64,000 bases of DNA from RBG-13-68-16 sp050018455 (GCA_050018455.1 JBEKAA010000001.1:132316-196315), one strand, 5' to 3'; positions 50,640-59,845 are shown, counted from the stretch's first letter. Numbers and translations are program-made. Notes: a model not told the origin generated them from the letters alone.

Positions 50640-51458
50640 TCACTCCGGCTCGTATGAAACGACGATCGGTTCGTCTCCCTTCATGAAGCTCACGGTGACA
50701 ATTGTTTTCAGGCCTTTGATAATCATGATGTTCGAAACCAGGTCCCGGCCATTCAACGAGATCACGATCCGGTGCTCTCCCGCAGGGACGTACGACAGGT
50801 TCCAACTCGCGTGAATCTTTTCCTCCGTCTTCCCGAGGAACCGGACCGTGCAGTGGTCCGGGGTAGAGATCACGCGGAGCGACCCCTTGCCCTCCTGGAT
50901 GGTTTTCACTTTGCCGGCCTTGAGATCTCCCTGAACGATGACATCGGCTCCCGGCTCGACCCTGACCACGCCGGAGATCGTATCGTACCCGGGTCTGCTG
51001 AAGGAGATCGCGTGCGGACCTTCGGTGAGGCCCTCGATGCGCAGGAGCGGAATGGTCTTGAGCTCGGACTTGCCGTCGATCTCGACGTCGCAGTTCTGAG
51101 GGGCCGATAGGACGAGCAGATTTCCGGTGAGCTGTACGACCTTGGCGCTGCCTGTCACCCTCTCAGGGGGGGGCGGTTCCGGGGAGAACTCCCCGACCTT
51201 CACCTCGATCGGGAGCTTCTGAACCATCACCTGGAAGCTCTGGGGCGCGAACCCGTCCTTCTCGACCCGAATGACGTGCCCGCCTCCCGCCACGTCTGCC
51301 AGGAAGAGGCCGTCGTCCTTCGGGCTGGACGTGCCCACGAACTTGCCGTCGAGATAGACCCGAAGACCAGGCTCACACGAAACCTGGATGTCGCCTGCCA
51401 ACGACACCGTCGCCGCAACCGTCAAGAGAAACAGGCAAAGCCAGCACAGGCGCTTCAT
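50640..51458 (-). CDS. Exported PEGA-domain protein
   Basis: 272 residues with a signal peptide (KRLCWLCLFLLTVAATVSLAGD). It has two or three PEGA-like beta-sandwich units: VSCEPGLRVYLDGKFVGTSSP near the start, CDVEIDGKSELKTIPLLRIEGLTEGPH in the middle, and VISTPDHCTVRFLGKTEEKI with VPAGEHRIVISLNGRD at the end. PEGA domains are surface or periplasmic modules of unknown binding role. Confidence 0.78.
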   Translation of the reverse strand: MKRLCWLCLFLLTVAATVSLAGDIQVSCEPGLRVYLDGKFVGTSSPKDDGLFLADVAGGGHVIRVEKDGFAPQSFQVMVQKLPIEVKVGEFSPEPPPPERVTGSAKVVQLTGNLLVLSAPQNCDVEIDGKSELKTIPLLRIEGLTEGPHAISFSRPGYDTISGVVRVEPGADVIVQGDLKAGKVKTIQEGKGSLRVISTPDHCTVRFLGKTEEKIHASWNLSYVPAGEHRIVISLNGRDLVSNIMIIKGLKTIVTVSFMKGDEPIVVSYEPE

Positions 51459-51596
51459 TATTCTCCCTCCCTATCACCCCGACCCCGTTCAAGTCTACAT
51501 CGCCCCACGTCGGTTGAGCCGCGGGAGAGCGGACCGAGTTCGACTACGAGCCACTCCCGCTGATGCGGCGGCCCACTCGCTTCCTCAGACAGTCCC

Positions 51597-52034
51597 CTAT
51601 TCCTTCGGTTTTGGCGTCGTGCGGTCCTTCACCAGTTGCTGGGCCGCCTCCTTGCTCGCAACGGCTTCGACGCGCACGATGCGGCAGAAGACCGGACGAC
51701 CAAAATCCACGAAGGTGATCATTGCCCCCGTGTCCGAGCAGACCCGGCTGAATTTGAATTCGCCGGAGAGCTTGATGCCGGTCGCGAAGGGCAGACTCGT
51801 GTACACGCTGTCCAGGGTCAGCAGATAGTGCTCGTTACCCAAGAGGCGCACATAGACGAACCTCTCATGGAGGGCGGAGAAGCTGTCGGCCCTGCGAACG
51901 TCGAAACACGCTTCTTTGGCGACCGGCACGATACCGCTCCTCGTGTCAGCCTTCTGCGTCGAGGTACAGGCGAGCCAGGAAACCGTCAAGATCAGGCCCA
52001 GGAGGCACGCGGCCGTGCGGCGCTTGCTACCCAT
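51597..52034 (-). CDS. Lipoprotein resembling the DUF6491 family
   Basis: 145 residues with a lipobox (SWLAC, about residue 23). The mature part carries Cys-containing segments (EACFDVRRADSF; RVCSDTGAM; PVFCRIVRVEAV) in the order seen in DUF6491 lipoproteins. That match is from memory of the pattern, not a search. ATG 52034 is behind GGAAGG. Function unknown. It is divergent from kdsD. Confidence 0.62.
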   Translation of the reverse strand: MGSKRRTAACLLGLILTVSWLACTSTQKADTRSGIVPVAKEACFDVRRADSFSALHERFVYVRLLGNEHYLLTLDSVYTSLPFATGIKLSGEFKFSRVCSDTGAMITFVDFGRPVFCRIVRVEAVASKEAAQQLVKDRTTPKPKE

Positions 52035-52205
52035 CGTGACCACCTTCCTTTCCGCTCGAGTCGCCGTGGCGGCTGTGATCCCGCACAGAGATCGAGACAC
52101 GAACGGCCAGCATTGGTCACGCTACCCAAACCTCCCCCACGGGTATTTTACCACCGGCGCCAAGCTCGTGACACCCGCAGCAGAGACCGCATGAGCCGTC
52201 CGGTC

Positions 52206-52211
52206 TAGAAT
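52206..52211 (+). promoter_or_regulatory. Putative -10 box of kdsD
   Basis: TAGAAT, 35 nt upstream of ATG 52247, with a GAGGGAGG ribosome-binding site in the leader. The same box and leader are copied at 41249. Confidence 0.45.
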
Positions 52212-52246
52212 GCCTGTGCCGGGAGCCGTTTTCCGAGGGAGGCACA

Positions 52247-53203
52247 ATGTCGCTCGAGCTGGCACGAGAGGTTCTCACCACGGAGGCAGATGCGATCCTG
52301 AGGCTCCGGGATCGCCTGGATGATTCCTTCATGCGGGCAGTGGAGATGCTCGCGGGCTGCCAGGGGCGGGTCGTGTGGACCGGAATGGGCAAGTCCGGCA
52401 TCATCTGCCGCAAGCTCGCCGCGACCATGGCGTCCACCGGGACGCCGGCGCTGTTCCTCCACCCGGCCGAGGCGATCCACGGGGATCTCGGCATGGTTGC
52501 CCCGGGCGACGTCGTCGTCCTGGTCTCCAACTCCGGCGAGACCGACGAGCTGGTCCACCTGGTCGAGTACCTCAAGAGGTTCGGCAACCCCCTCATCTCG
52601 ATCACGTCCAACCCTTCATCGACCCTGGCAGGCCACGCCGACATCCACCTCAACCTCGCCGTCGACCGGGAGGCGTGCCCGCACAACCTCGCACCCACCG
52701 CCTCCACCACCGCCGCGCTCGCTCTCGGCGACGCCCTGGCAATGGTCGTGTCGGTCCGGAAAGGTTTCAATCCTCAGGATTTCGCTCAGCTCCACCCCGG
52801 CGGGAGGCTTGGGAAACGGCTGCTTACCGTGGGAGAGCTCATGCACGCCGGCGACCTGGTGCCCCGCGTCGCAGTGGACACGCCTATGAAAGACGTGATC
52901 TACGAGATGTCGCGCAAAGGCCTCGGGATCACGACGGTCCAGGACGCCGAGGGACGACTCCTCGGAGTCATCACCGACGGCGACCTTCGCCGCCTGATGG
53001 AAGCGGATCTCAGTCCCCTCTCGCGCGCGGCGGGTGACGTCATGCACCCGGGCGGTGTGACCATCGCGCCCGGCACGCTGGCGACAGGGGCGCTGCGCTT
53101 GCTGGAGATGCGCCGGATCACGTCGTTGATCGTCACCGACGAGCGCAGCTGCGTGGCCGGGATCCTGCACCTCCACGATCTCTGGGGTGTCGGGCTGTTC
53201 TAG
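52247..53203 (+). CDS. kdsD: Arabinose-5-phosphate isomerase (KdsD/KpsF family)
   Basis: A 318-residue enzyme converting ribulose-5-phosphate to arabinose-5-phosphate, the first step toward Kdo for LPS. The SIS domain (~30-180) has VVWTGMGKSGIICRK and SNSGETDEL. Two CBS domains (~205-315) follow, with MSRKGLGITTVQD and LLEMRRITSLIV. Length and layout match KdsD/GutQ. It indicates an LPS-bearing outer membrane. A heptad array begins immediately after its stop codon. Confidence 0.93.
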   Translation: MSLELAREVLTTEADAILRLRDRLDDSFMRAVEMLAGCQGRVVWTGMGKSGIICRKLAATMASTGTPALFLHPAEAIHGDLGMVAPGDVVVLVSNSGETDELVHLVEYLKRFGNPLISITSNPSSTLAGHADIHLNLAVDREACPHNLAPTASTTAALALGDALAMVVSVRKGFNPQDFAQLHPGGRLGKRLLTVGELMHAGDLVPRVAVDTPMKDVIYEMSRKGLGITTVQDAEGRLLGVITDGDLRRLMEADLSPLSRAAGDVMHPGGVTIAPGTLATGALRLLEMRRITSLIVTDERSCVAGILHLHDLWGVGLF

Positions 53204-53355
53204 ACAGCTGACAGCCCTCCCCCACCCGGCCACCCAGCTCACAGCTCTCCCCCACCCAACCCCACAGCCGACAGCTCACGATCCCCCTTCCACCCCAACG
53301 ACATCATCTAGGGGGAAGGACGCTGTCGGCTGTTGGCTGTCGGCTGTCAGCTGTC
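53204..53355. repeat. Inverted heptad-array element (CAGCYGA family), copy D
   Basis: The right arm 53322-53355 is in exact 7-bp register (GCTGTCG, GCTGTTG, GCTGTCG, GCTGTCA, GCTGTC). The left side has three imperfect ~33-bp direct repeats (about 53204, 53234, 53263), each a short ACAG(C/T)YSACAGC array followed by CTCCCCCACCC-type sequence. It starts at the base after the kdsD stop codon. Confidence 0.8.
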
Positions 53356-53477
53356 TTCGTCTCCCAGCCACTTGCCACGACCGCGCAGCCAGAGCACAAT
53401 GAACCGATGTTCAGTCTCGGCGGTCGTGGGGGGCCCCGGTTTCAATCGGCGAGCCGTGACGACCCAAGGAGATAGCC

Positions 53478-55895
53478 ATGGGCAGGGAAATCCGCAAGGT
53501 CGGGGTGCTGGGAGCGGGCGTGATGGGCTCGGGGATCGCCGCGCACCTGGCCAACGCCAAGGTGCCGGTGCTGCTGCTGGACATCGTGCCGCCCCGGCTC
53601 ACTCCGGAAGACGAGAAGGCCGGCCTGACCCTTGGGGACAAGCGCTTCCGCAACAAACTGGCTCTGGCCGGGATCGAGAACGTGAGGACGTCCAAACCGG
53701 CGCTCCTGTACTCCAAGCGCTTCCTCCCGTTGATCTCCGCCGGGAACTTCGAGGACGACTGGCGAACGCTCGCGGAGTGCGACTGGATCGTCGAGGTGGT
53801 CGTCGAACGCCTCGAAATCAAGCGGCAGGTGTTCGAGCGCCTCGAGCAGGTCCGCAAGCCCGGGGCGGTCGTCTCCTCGAACACGTCCGGCCTGCCGATC
53901 CGGGCGATGGTCGAGGGGCGCTCCGAGGACTTCCGCAAGAACTTCCTGGTGACCCACTTCTTCAACCCCGTCCGCTACATGCGCCTCCTGGAGGTCATAG
54001 CCGGCGAGGACACCGACCCCGAGGTCGTGAGGTTCATGAGCGACTTCGGCCAGTTCCTGCTGGGCAAGGGGATCGTCTTCGGCAAGGACACCCCGAATTT
54101 CGTCGCGAACCGGATCGGCGTCTACGGGCTGATGGCGACCGTGCACGCGATGGTGGAGATGGGCTACCAGGTCGACGAGGTGGATGCGATCACGGGCCCG
54201 GCGATGGCACGCCCGAAGAGCGCCTCGTTCGGCACCGTGGACCTCGTTGGGCTCGACACCATGGTGCACGTCGTGCGGACCCTGCGCGAGGAGTGCCCGG
54301 ACGACGAGGGGCAGCCCGTCTTCGCGGTGCCCGAGTTCATCACGAAGATGGTCGAGAACAAGCAACTAGGGCGCAAGACCAAGGCCGGTTTCTTCAAGCG
54401 CGAGAAAGGTCCCAAGGGCGAAAACGTCGACTACACGCTGGACTGGCGGACCGGCCAGTACCGCCTCAAGGCCAAGCTCGACGCTGCGTCGCTCAAGCAG
54501 ACCAAGGGGATCCACGACGCCGGGGCGCGGATCAAGACCCTCGTGAACGCCCAGGATCGCGCCGGCGCATTCGCCTGGCGCGTGACGCGAGATGCGCTGG
54601 CGTACACGTCCAGGCGTCTCGGCGAGATCTCCGACACGATCGTGGACATCGACCGCGGCCTGACGTGGGGCTTCAATTGGGACTTGGGGCCGTTCGAGAC
54701 GTGGGACGCCATCGGGGTCGCGGAAACGGTCCAGAGGATGAAGGCGGAGGGCGCCGCGCCCGCCCCGTGGGTCGAGGAGATGCTGGCGGCAGGCGTCGGC
54801 AGCTTCTACCGGGACGGCGCTGCCGGTCGCGAGTACTACGACCCTCGGAAAAAGTCGTACGTGCCGCTCGCCCGGCCGGCGTCGTTCCTTCTGCTCAAGG
54901 AGATCAAGCGGCGGACGCCGCCGGTGCTCGAGAACGCCGGAGCCTCCATCGTGGACCTAGGCGACGGCGTGGCCTGCGTCGAGTTCCACTCTGCTCTGCA
55001 GCCCAAGCTGAACCCCATCGACGACGACATCATGGAGGTCGTGCACAAGGCGATTGGGATCGCGGAGAAGGACTTCCGCGGGCTCGTCATCCACCACCAG
55101 GGCGAGCAGTTCTGCGCGGGCGCCAACCTCCTCATGATCCTCGAAGGCGCCATGAGCCAGCAGTGGCGGGCGATCGACACAATGGTCCGCAAGTTCCAGG
55201 GGATGACGATGGGGCTGCGGCGGGCGCGCGTGCCGGTGGTCACTGCCCCGTTCGGCTACACCTTCGGCGGCGGAGCCGAGATCACGATGGCGGCCGACAG
55301 GGTGTGCGCGCTCGCGGAGACCTACATGGGCCTGATCGAGGTCGGGGTCGGGCTGGTCCCCGCCGGCGGCGGCCACGTATTCATGCTCGAGCGCGTGTTC
55401 GAGGGGCTGGACGAGCCCGTCCTCTCCAATTTGCCCTTCCTCCGCAAGGCGTTCGAGGCTATCGCAATGGCCAAGGTCGGCACCTCGGCGGAGGAAGCGC
55501 GCGAGCTCAAGTACTTGCGCCCGTACGATCACGTCGAGATGAATCGCGACCAGCAGCTGTGGACGGCCAAGCGCATGGCGATCGCCATGGCGGAGGAGGG
55601 GTACCGGCCGCCGCTGGCGAAGAGGTTCAATGTCCCCGGCCGCGAAGGGCTTGCCACCATCGGGATGCTCCTCCACAACATGAAGATCACGCACTGGATT
55701 TCGTCGCACGACGAGAAGATCGCCACCCACGTCGGGAACATCCTCTGCGGCGGCGACACCACGATCAACAACCCCACCAGCGAAGAGACCATCCTCGACC
55801 TCGAGCGCGAGGCGTTCCTTTCGCTGTGCGGCGAACCCAAGACGCAGCAGCGCATCCAGTACATGCTCCTGAACAACAAACCACTGCGGAATTGA
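53478..55895 (+). CDS. 3-hydroxyacyl-CoA dehydrogenase/enoyl-CoA hydratase (FadN type)
   Basis: An 805-residue bifunctional beta-oxidation enzyme. The dehydrogenase half comes first (GVLGAGVMGSGIAAHLA; THFFNPVRYMRLLEVI), then a long linker, then the hydratase half (about residues 530-700) with HHQGEQFCAGANLLMI, FGGGAEITMAADRV and EVGVGLVPAGGG, where the oxyanion-hole and catalytic Glu regions appear intact. The order (dehydrogenase before hydratase) is the FadN/Bacillus layout, opposite to E. coli FadB. It works with the thiolase 190 nt downstream. Confidence 0.9.
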   Translation: MGREIRKVGVLGAGVMGSGIAAHLANAKVPVLLLDIVPPRLTPEDEKAGLTLGDKRFRNKLALAGIENVRTSKPALLYSKRFLPLISAGNFEDDWRTLAECDWIVEVVVERLEIKRQVFERLEQVRKPGAVVSSNTSGLPIRAMVEGRSEDFRKNFLVTHFFNPVRYMRLLEVIAGEDTDPEVVRFMSDFGQFLLGKGIVFGKDTPNFVANRIGVYGLMATVHAMVEMGYQVDEVDAITGPAMARPKSASFGTVDLVGLDTMVHVVRTLREECPDDEGQPVFAVPEFITKMVENKQLGRKTKAGFFKREKGPKGENVDYTLDWRTGQYRLKAKLDAASLKQTKGIHDAGARIKTLVNAQDRAGAFAWRVTRDALAYTSRRLGEISDTIVDIDRGLTWGFNWDLGPFETWDAIGVAETVQRMKAEGAAPAPWVEEMLAAGVGSFYRDGAAGREYYDPRKKSYVPLARPASFLLLKEIKRRTPPVLENAGASIVDLGDGVACVEFHSALQPKLNPIDDDIMEVVHKAIGIAEKDFRGLVIHHQGEQFCAGANLLMILEGAMSQQWRAIDTMVRKFQGMTMGLRRARVPVVTAPFGYTFGGGAEITMAADRVCALAETYMGLIEVGVGLVPAGGGHVFMLERVFEGLDEPVLSNLPFLRKAFEAIAMAKVGTSAEEARELKYLRPYDHVEMNRDQQLWTAKRMAIAMAEEGYRPPLAKRFNVPGREGLATIGMLLHNMKITHWISSHDEKIATHVGNILCGGDTTINNPTSEETILDLEREAFLSLCGEPKTQQRIQYMLLNNKPLRN

Positions 55896-55940
55896 CCGTG
55901 GTCAGCGAATCACTCCCGACGCCTGCCTTGCTGGGAGAGG

Positions 55941-56070
55941 CTGACAGCCGACAGCTGACAGCCTCCACCCACCCAAACCAACGACAGAGTCCCGGCTCAT
56001 GCGTCGGGAGTCGGGATTGCCGCAATTGGCGGCCGCAGCTGTCGGCTGTGAGCTGTGAGCTGTCAGCTTC
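55941..56070. repeat. Inverted heptad-array element (CAGCYGA family), copy E
   Basis: Left arm 55941-55963 has three units (GACAGCC, GACAGCT, GACAGCC). Right arm 56037-56070 has AGCTGTC, GGCTGTG, AGCTGTG, AGCTGTC. Loop ~73 bp. It lies between two co-oriented beta-oxidation genes, 45 nt after the first stop. The right arm ends 14 nt before the thiolase start. Confidence 0.82.
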
Positions 56071-56084
56071 CCCGGAGGTCTCCA

Positions 56085-57248
56085 ATGCCTAAGGCCGTAA
56101 TCGTCTCGTACGCCCGCACGCCGATCGGCAGGGCCAAGAAAGGCAGCCTGAAGGACACGCGACCGGAGGAGTTCGCCGCGCCGGTGCTGAAGGCGCTCGT
56201 GACCAGGACGCCGGGGCTCGATCCGGCGATGGTCGACGACATCATGCTGGGCTGCGCCATGCCGGAGGCCGAGCAGGGCATGAACATCGCGCGGCTGATT
56301 TCCCTGCTTGCCGGCTTCCCGGTCGAGGTGACGGCGTGCACCTCCAACCGCTTCTGCTCTTCGGGCTCCCAGGCCATCGCCTGGGCGGCCGACGTGATCC
56401 GCTCCGGAAACGCCGAGGTCATCATCGCCGGCGGCGTCGAATCGATGTCAATGGTACCGATGGGCGGCAACAAGATCTTCGCCGACCCCCAGCTCATGGA
56501 GGCGATGCCCAACGCCTACGCCGGCATGGGCACCACCGCCGAGGTGGTGGCCCGCCAGTTCAGTATCACGCGCGAGGAGCAGGACGCCTTCGCCCTGCGC
56601 TCGCACCAGCGGGCGGCGGCGGCGATCGCGGCGGGAAAGTTCAAGGACGAGATCGTGCCGCTCTCGGTCCGGACCATGGACGACGGAGTCTGGCGCGAGT
56701 TCATCTTCGACACCGACGAGGGGCCTCGCGCGGACACTTCGCTGGAGGCGCTGGCCAAGCTGAGGCCGGCGTTCGACCCGCGCGGCACGGTCACCGCGGG
56801 CAACTCGTCGCAGATCAACGACGGCGCCGCCGCGGTCGTGGTGATGTCGGACAAGAGGGCCGCCAAGATGGGGCTCGAGCCGGTCGCGTTCGTGCAGCAC
56901 TGGGCCGTCGCCGGCGTGCCGCCCGACGTCATGGGGATCGGCCCAACCAAAGCCATGCCCAAGCTCTTGAAGAAGGCGAAGGTGAAGCTCGACGACGTGG
57001 ACCTCGTCGAGATCAACGAGGCGTTCGCCAGCCAGTCGATCTACTGCAGCCGCGAGCTCAAGCTCGACCCCGAGAAGACCAACGTCAACGGGGGCGCCAT
57101 CGCCACCGGCCACCCGCTCGGGGCCACCGGCGCGGTGCTGACTTGCAAGATCCTGGGGGAGCTCAAGCGGCGCAATGCCAGGCGCGGCATCGTCACGATG
57201 TGCATCGGCGGCGGGATGGGTTTCGCCTACCTGCTCGAGCGCCCGTAG
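56085..57248 (+). CDS. Acetyl-CoA C-acyltransferase (thiolase)
   Basis: A 387-residue thiolase that cleaves 3-ketoacyl-CoA in beta-oxidation. The acyl-enzyme Cys is in TSNRFCSSGSQAIAWAAD, followed by the AMPNAYAGMG block, the catalytic His in GGAIATGHPLGATGA and the final Cys in VTMCIGGGMG. ATG 56085 has GGAGG 8 nt upstream; the longer frame runs through the heptad array and was rejected. FadI/FadA-like; sits directly behind the FadN-type enzyme. Confidence 0.93.
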   Translation: MPKAVIVSYARTPIGRAKKGSLKDTRPEEFAAPVLKALVTRTPGLDPAMVDDIMLGCAMPEAEQGMNIARLISLLAGFPVEVTACTSNRFCSSGSQAIAWAADVIRSGNAEVIIAGGVESMSMVPMGGNKIFADPQLMEAMPNAYAGMGTTAEVVARQFSITREEQDAFALRSHQRAAAAIAAGKFKDEIVPLSVRTMDDGVWREFIFDTDEGPRADTSLEALAKLRPAFDPRGTVTAGNSSQINDGAAAVVVMSDKRAAKMGLEPVAFVQHWAVAGVPPDVMGIGPTKAMPKLLKKAKVKLDDVDLVEINEAFASQSIYCSRELKLDPEKTNVNGGAIATGHPLGATGAVLTCKILGELKRRNARRGIVTMCIGGGMGFAYLLERP

Positions 57249-57267
57249 AGCGCAAGCCAGCGAACGA

Positions 57268-57307
57268 AAGGCCCCGACGGGCAGAACCGCCGGGGCCCGG
57301 TTTTCTT
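57268..57307 (+). terminator. Terminator of the thiolase gene
   Basis: Stem GGCCCCG / CGGGGCC with inner CGG/CCG pairing and a loop, then CGGTTTTCTTT. It begins ~20 nt after the stop codon. Confidence 0.75.
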
Positions 57308-57331
57308 TGATCGTTGTTCGGGTCGGACAGA

Positions 57332-58093
57332 CTACTTGCCGGGCATGTAGCTCAGGTCAGGCCGGAACCTCAGGATCTCCGAGTAGAACGACGTCGTCGC
57401 CTCGCGGATCTCGTCGATCAGCTCGGTCGCCTTGCGCGCACCGAGCTTCTCCTCGAGGACCTTGCTCATGCTCTTGTCGGGTCCTGCGAACTCCGCCCAG
57501 CTGTTGCGCTCGGTCGCGACGACGTAGTGCGGTCCCTTGCCCCCGCTCGCGAGCGCGTACCAGTTGGAGCGGACGGGGAACTTTGCTTCGTCGAGCGCGG
57601 CCTTGATTTCCTTAAGGGCGTCTATGAAGACGCTGATCTTCGACGGCTTGACGAAATAGTGCGTCAGCTGGCTGAACTTGGCTGGGCCCGCCGTCATGTC
57701 GCCGGGACGGCTCACGTCTTCGAGGTGCCTCCAGATCGACGGGATGTCGCTCTGCATGAAGGGGCCCACCGACGCCATGGCGTCCTTGTCGTCGGCGACG
57801 TTGAACGCCTCGCGGGCGTCATAGTCCTTCCAGGTGTGGCCGAACGTCCCCACGATGTAGTCGCCGGCGTCGTCACCCGTAATCACCTGCCAGAGGTAGA
57901 CCGACCAGGTGTCGCCCTGCCTCCTGTGCCAGGCGAAATGCTTCTTGCCCGCCTCTTCGAGTTGCGCCTCCATGCCCGGCTTGGCCTTGACGTGCTCGAT
58001 CCAGGCCAAGCGGTCGGGCTTTTCCTGTGCATGCACCGAGACTCCGATGCACATTAAACCTATGAAAGCCAAGGACATCACTCTATTCAACAT
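57332..58093 (-). CDS. Exported protein of unknown function
   Basis: 253 residues with a signal peptide (LNRVMSLAFIGLMCIGVSVHAQ). The mature part has two similar segments: IEHVKAKPGMEAQLEEAGKKHFAWHRRQGDTW near the N-terminus and THYFVKPSKISVFIDALKEIKAALDEA in the middle. The pattern suggests tandem dimeric alpha-beta-barrel (ABM-like) units, but this is inference. ATG 58093 is behind GGGAGG. No functional motif is recognised; it converges on the thiolase. Confidence 0.65.
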   Translation of the reverse strand: MLNRVMSLAFIGLMCIGVSVHAQEKPDRLAWIEHVKAKPGMEAQLEEAGKKHFAWHRRQGDTWSVYLWQVITGDDAGDYIVGTFGHTWKDYDAREAFNVADDKDAMASVGPFMQSDIPSIWRHLEDVSRPGDMTAGPAKFSQLTHYFVKPSKISVFIDALKEIKAALDEAKFPVRSNWYALASGGKGPHYVVATERNSWAEFAGPDKSMSKVLEEKLGARKATELIDEIREATTSFYSEILRFRPDLSYMPGK

Positions 58094-58246
58094 TATTCCC
58101 ACCTCCCTCAAGTGGATTTGTGTCGGCAACAGATCGAGAGGGGGGATCTATTCCGCCGACGCCACGGCAGTCATGGGCAGTTCCAAGGCACGCCTCATAC
58201 CGCTTCTCGCCCAAACGTAGCTTTTCGTCGTCATCGCGAGGCCTCC

Positions 58247-58360
58247 GAGCGCAGCGAGGGGGCCGTGGCGATCTCGCGGTGTCACGGGACTGCTTCGGCC
58301 CCTTCGGGGCCTCGCAGTGACAGCCATTCCTCTACGACGGACGGTGACTTGGTATCAGAA
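58247..58360. repeat. REP-like dispersed repeat, second copy
   Basis: Same type as 19733-19870. The shared part (58288-58360 with 19799-19870) reads GACTGCTTCGGCCCC...GCAGTGACAGCCATTCCT and ends near TTGGTATCA. It lies in the ~334-bp gap between two minus-strand genes. Upstream bases (GTCATCGCGAGG...GCGATCTCGCGG) extend the similarity to a common genomic repeat pattern. Confidence 0.7.
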
Positions 58361-58373
58361 CACCTGGGAAAGC

Positions 58374-58404
58374 GAAGGGCCCGCTTGCGCGGGCCCCTTC
58401 TTTC
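58374..58404 (-). terminator. Terminator for the exported-protein gene at 58428
   Basis: Stem GAAGGGCCCGC / GCGGGCCCCTTC with a TTGC loop. It is 24 nt past the stop codon of the minus-strand gene. The T-run is better on the plus strand, so it may work in both directions. Confidence 0.6.
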
Positions 58405-58427
58405 CCGGCGCCGTTGGCGGCGGCGGG

Positions 58428-59690
58428 TCACTTCTTCGGGTTGTACGCCTCGTAGCACTTGCCCTGGAGGTTGTAGGTGATCCGGAAGACGTTGTTCGAC
58501 TCGCCGCCCGGCGGCATCTCCGCAACGTTGTGGTCGTCGTCGAGCCACAGGCTGAGGGTGTGCGGGCCGATCGGTAGGTACGCCTGGGTGTCGATCTGCC
58601 TGACCTCGTTGCCCGCCATGCTCAGCGCGCTCTGGATCGACACGATCTTCGCATCCGCCTTGATCCGGTTGAGGAACTTCGCCGGCCCGGTCGGAACGGC
58701 CTGGAGGTTCTCCATGTCGTACGAGAGGTTGAACGCGCACTCGGAGTTCGGCGAGCCGTGAAGAGCCTCGGTCTCGGTGAGCACGACGCTCCCGCCCCAG
58801 GCCACGGACTTTCCGCCCGCGCCGCCGACCGCGCCACCGATGACGATCCCCTTCTTGCTCGTGATGTCGGGGAGGACCTGCTGCTTCAGGATTTCGAAGT
58901 CCAGCCAGCCGCTGCTGTACGTCGACACGCCCTGCTGGAGCTCCTCACAGTAGACGCCGACCTTGTACATGCCAGGCTCGAGGCCCAACGGGATCTTCAC
59001 CGTGAGCTTCGTCGCCGTCCAGGTCACCACCTGGAGATGGGTCTCCCCGCCTTTGTTGATGCAGGGGATCTTCGTGCCCTGCGTGGCGCCCCAGGTCCCC
59101 ACCATCTCGAACGTGTCGCCCGGATAGCCGGAGGTCTTGCTGAGCGAGGCGAGGTTGATCAAGCAATTCTGCCCCGGCCCGCCCGGCGGCGGTCCGAGCG
59201 TTCCGCCGGTCTTGAACGTGAACTCGCACCACGGGCTCCAGGGCCCCGCCTGGATGGCACTCATCCCCGGCGCCGAGGCAGTCTCGGTGCCCCGGACCCG
59301 CCACCGCCCCTTGTTGTCGCCCGAGAACGTGAACGACGCCGTGGTGGGGCCGCTCGTCGCCACGAACTGCGGCGGCCCGACCTCGCTGTCCCAGTGTCCG
59401 ACCTGGCGGCAGTCGAAGCAGTCGACCTCGACCTGATACCCGTTCGCCCCGGGCACCGCGTTCCAGCCGAAGGTGATGACCCGTGGGAAGTTGTGAAGCA
59501 CCGCCCCGCACTGCGGCGTGACCTGCACCGGCGCCCCCTGAGCCGGACCACGGATCAGGCCAGGCACACCGGCCTTGACAGGCTCCGTGCCGGCCTGAAC
59601 CGTGCAGACCGAGAGGAGTACCACGCCGACAGCGACGGCAATGACTCCAAGAAGCTCTCCCGAACAAAGGCTGCGCGATCTCATTTCCAT
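58428..59690 (-). CDS. Exported protein with Ig-like/CARDB-type domains
   Basis: 420 residues. The signal sequence is LLGVIAVAVGVVLLSVCTVQAG. The N-terminal region (~45-150) looks like a fibronectin-like domain (VITFGWNAVPGANGYQVEVDCFDC; the C..C pair may be a disulfide). The middle (~165-260) is IPT/TIG-like (TSGYPGDTFEMVGTWGATQGTKIPC). The end (~340-420) is CARDB-like (GPHTLSLWLDDDHNVAEMPPGGESNN). Probably a surface or secreted binding protein. ATG 59690 follows GAGGGAGG. Confidence 0.72.
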   Translation of the reverse strand: MEMRSRSLCSGELLGVIAVAVGVVLLSVCTVQAGTEPVKAGVPGLIRGPAQGAPVQVTPQCGAVLHNFPRVITFGWNAVPGANGYQVEVDCFDCRQVGHWDSEVGPPQFVATSGPTTASFTFSGDNKGRWRVRGTETASAPGMSAIQAGPWSPWCEFTFKTGGTLGPPPGGPGQNCLINLASLSKTSGYPGDTFEMVGTWGATQGTKIPCINKGGETHLQVVTWTATKLTVKIPLGLEPGMYKVGVYCEELQQGVSTYSSGWLDFEILKQQVLPDITSKKGIVIGGAVGGAGGKSVAWGGSVVLTETEALHGSPNSECAFNLSYDMENLQAVPTGPAKFLNRIKADAKIVSIQSALSMAGNEVRQIDTQAYLPIGPHTLSLWLDDDHNVAEMPPGGESNNVFRITYNLQGKCYEAYNPKK

Positions 59691-59845
59691 GTTCCTCCCT
59701 CGAGGCGGCGCGTCCGTTCGGCCGCCCTTCAACCGGATAAACGACGGCACGGCACCGAACCGCACGCGGGTCGCTCATCCGGCACGGTTCCTCGGGAGCG
59801 CAGGATCGGCCCATCAGGGCGCCGGGCCGACCGAGGACGGGAAAG

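Noticed and set aside
53333..56092. A 919-residue open frame overlapping the FadN-type gene
   Set aside because: Composition is Arg/Gly/Pro-rich with no domain. The real protein in the +1-shifted frame has complete beta-oxidation motifs. High GC makes long shadow frames.
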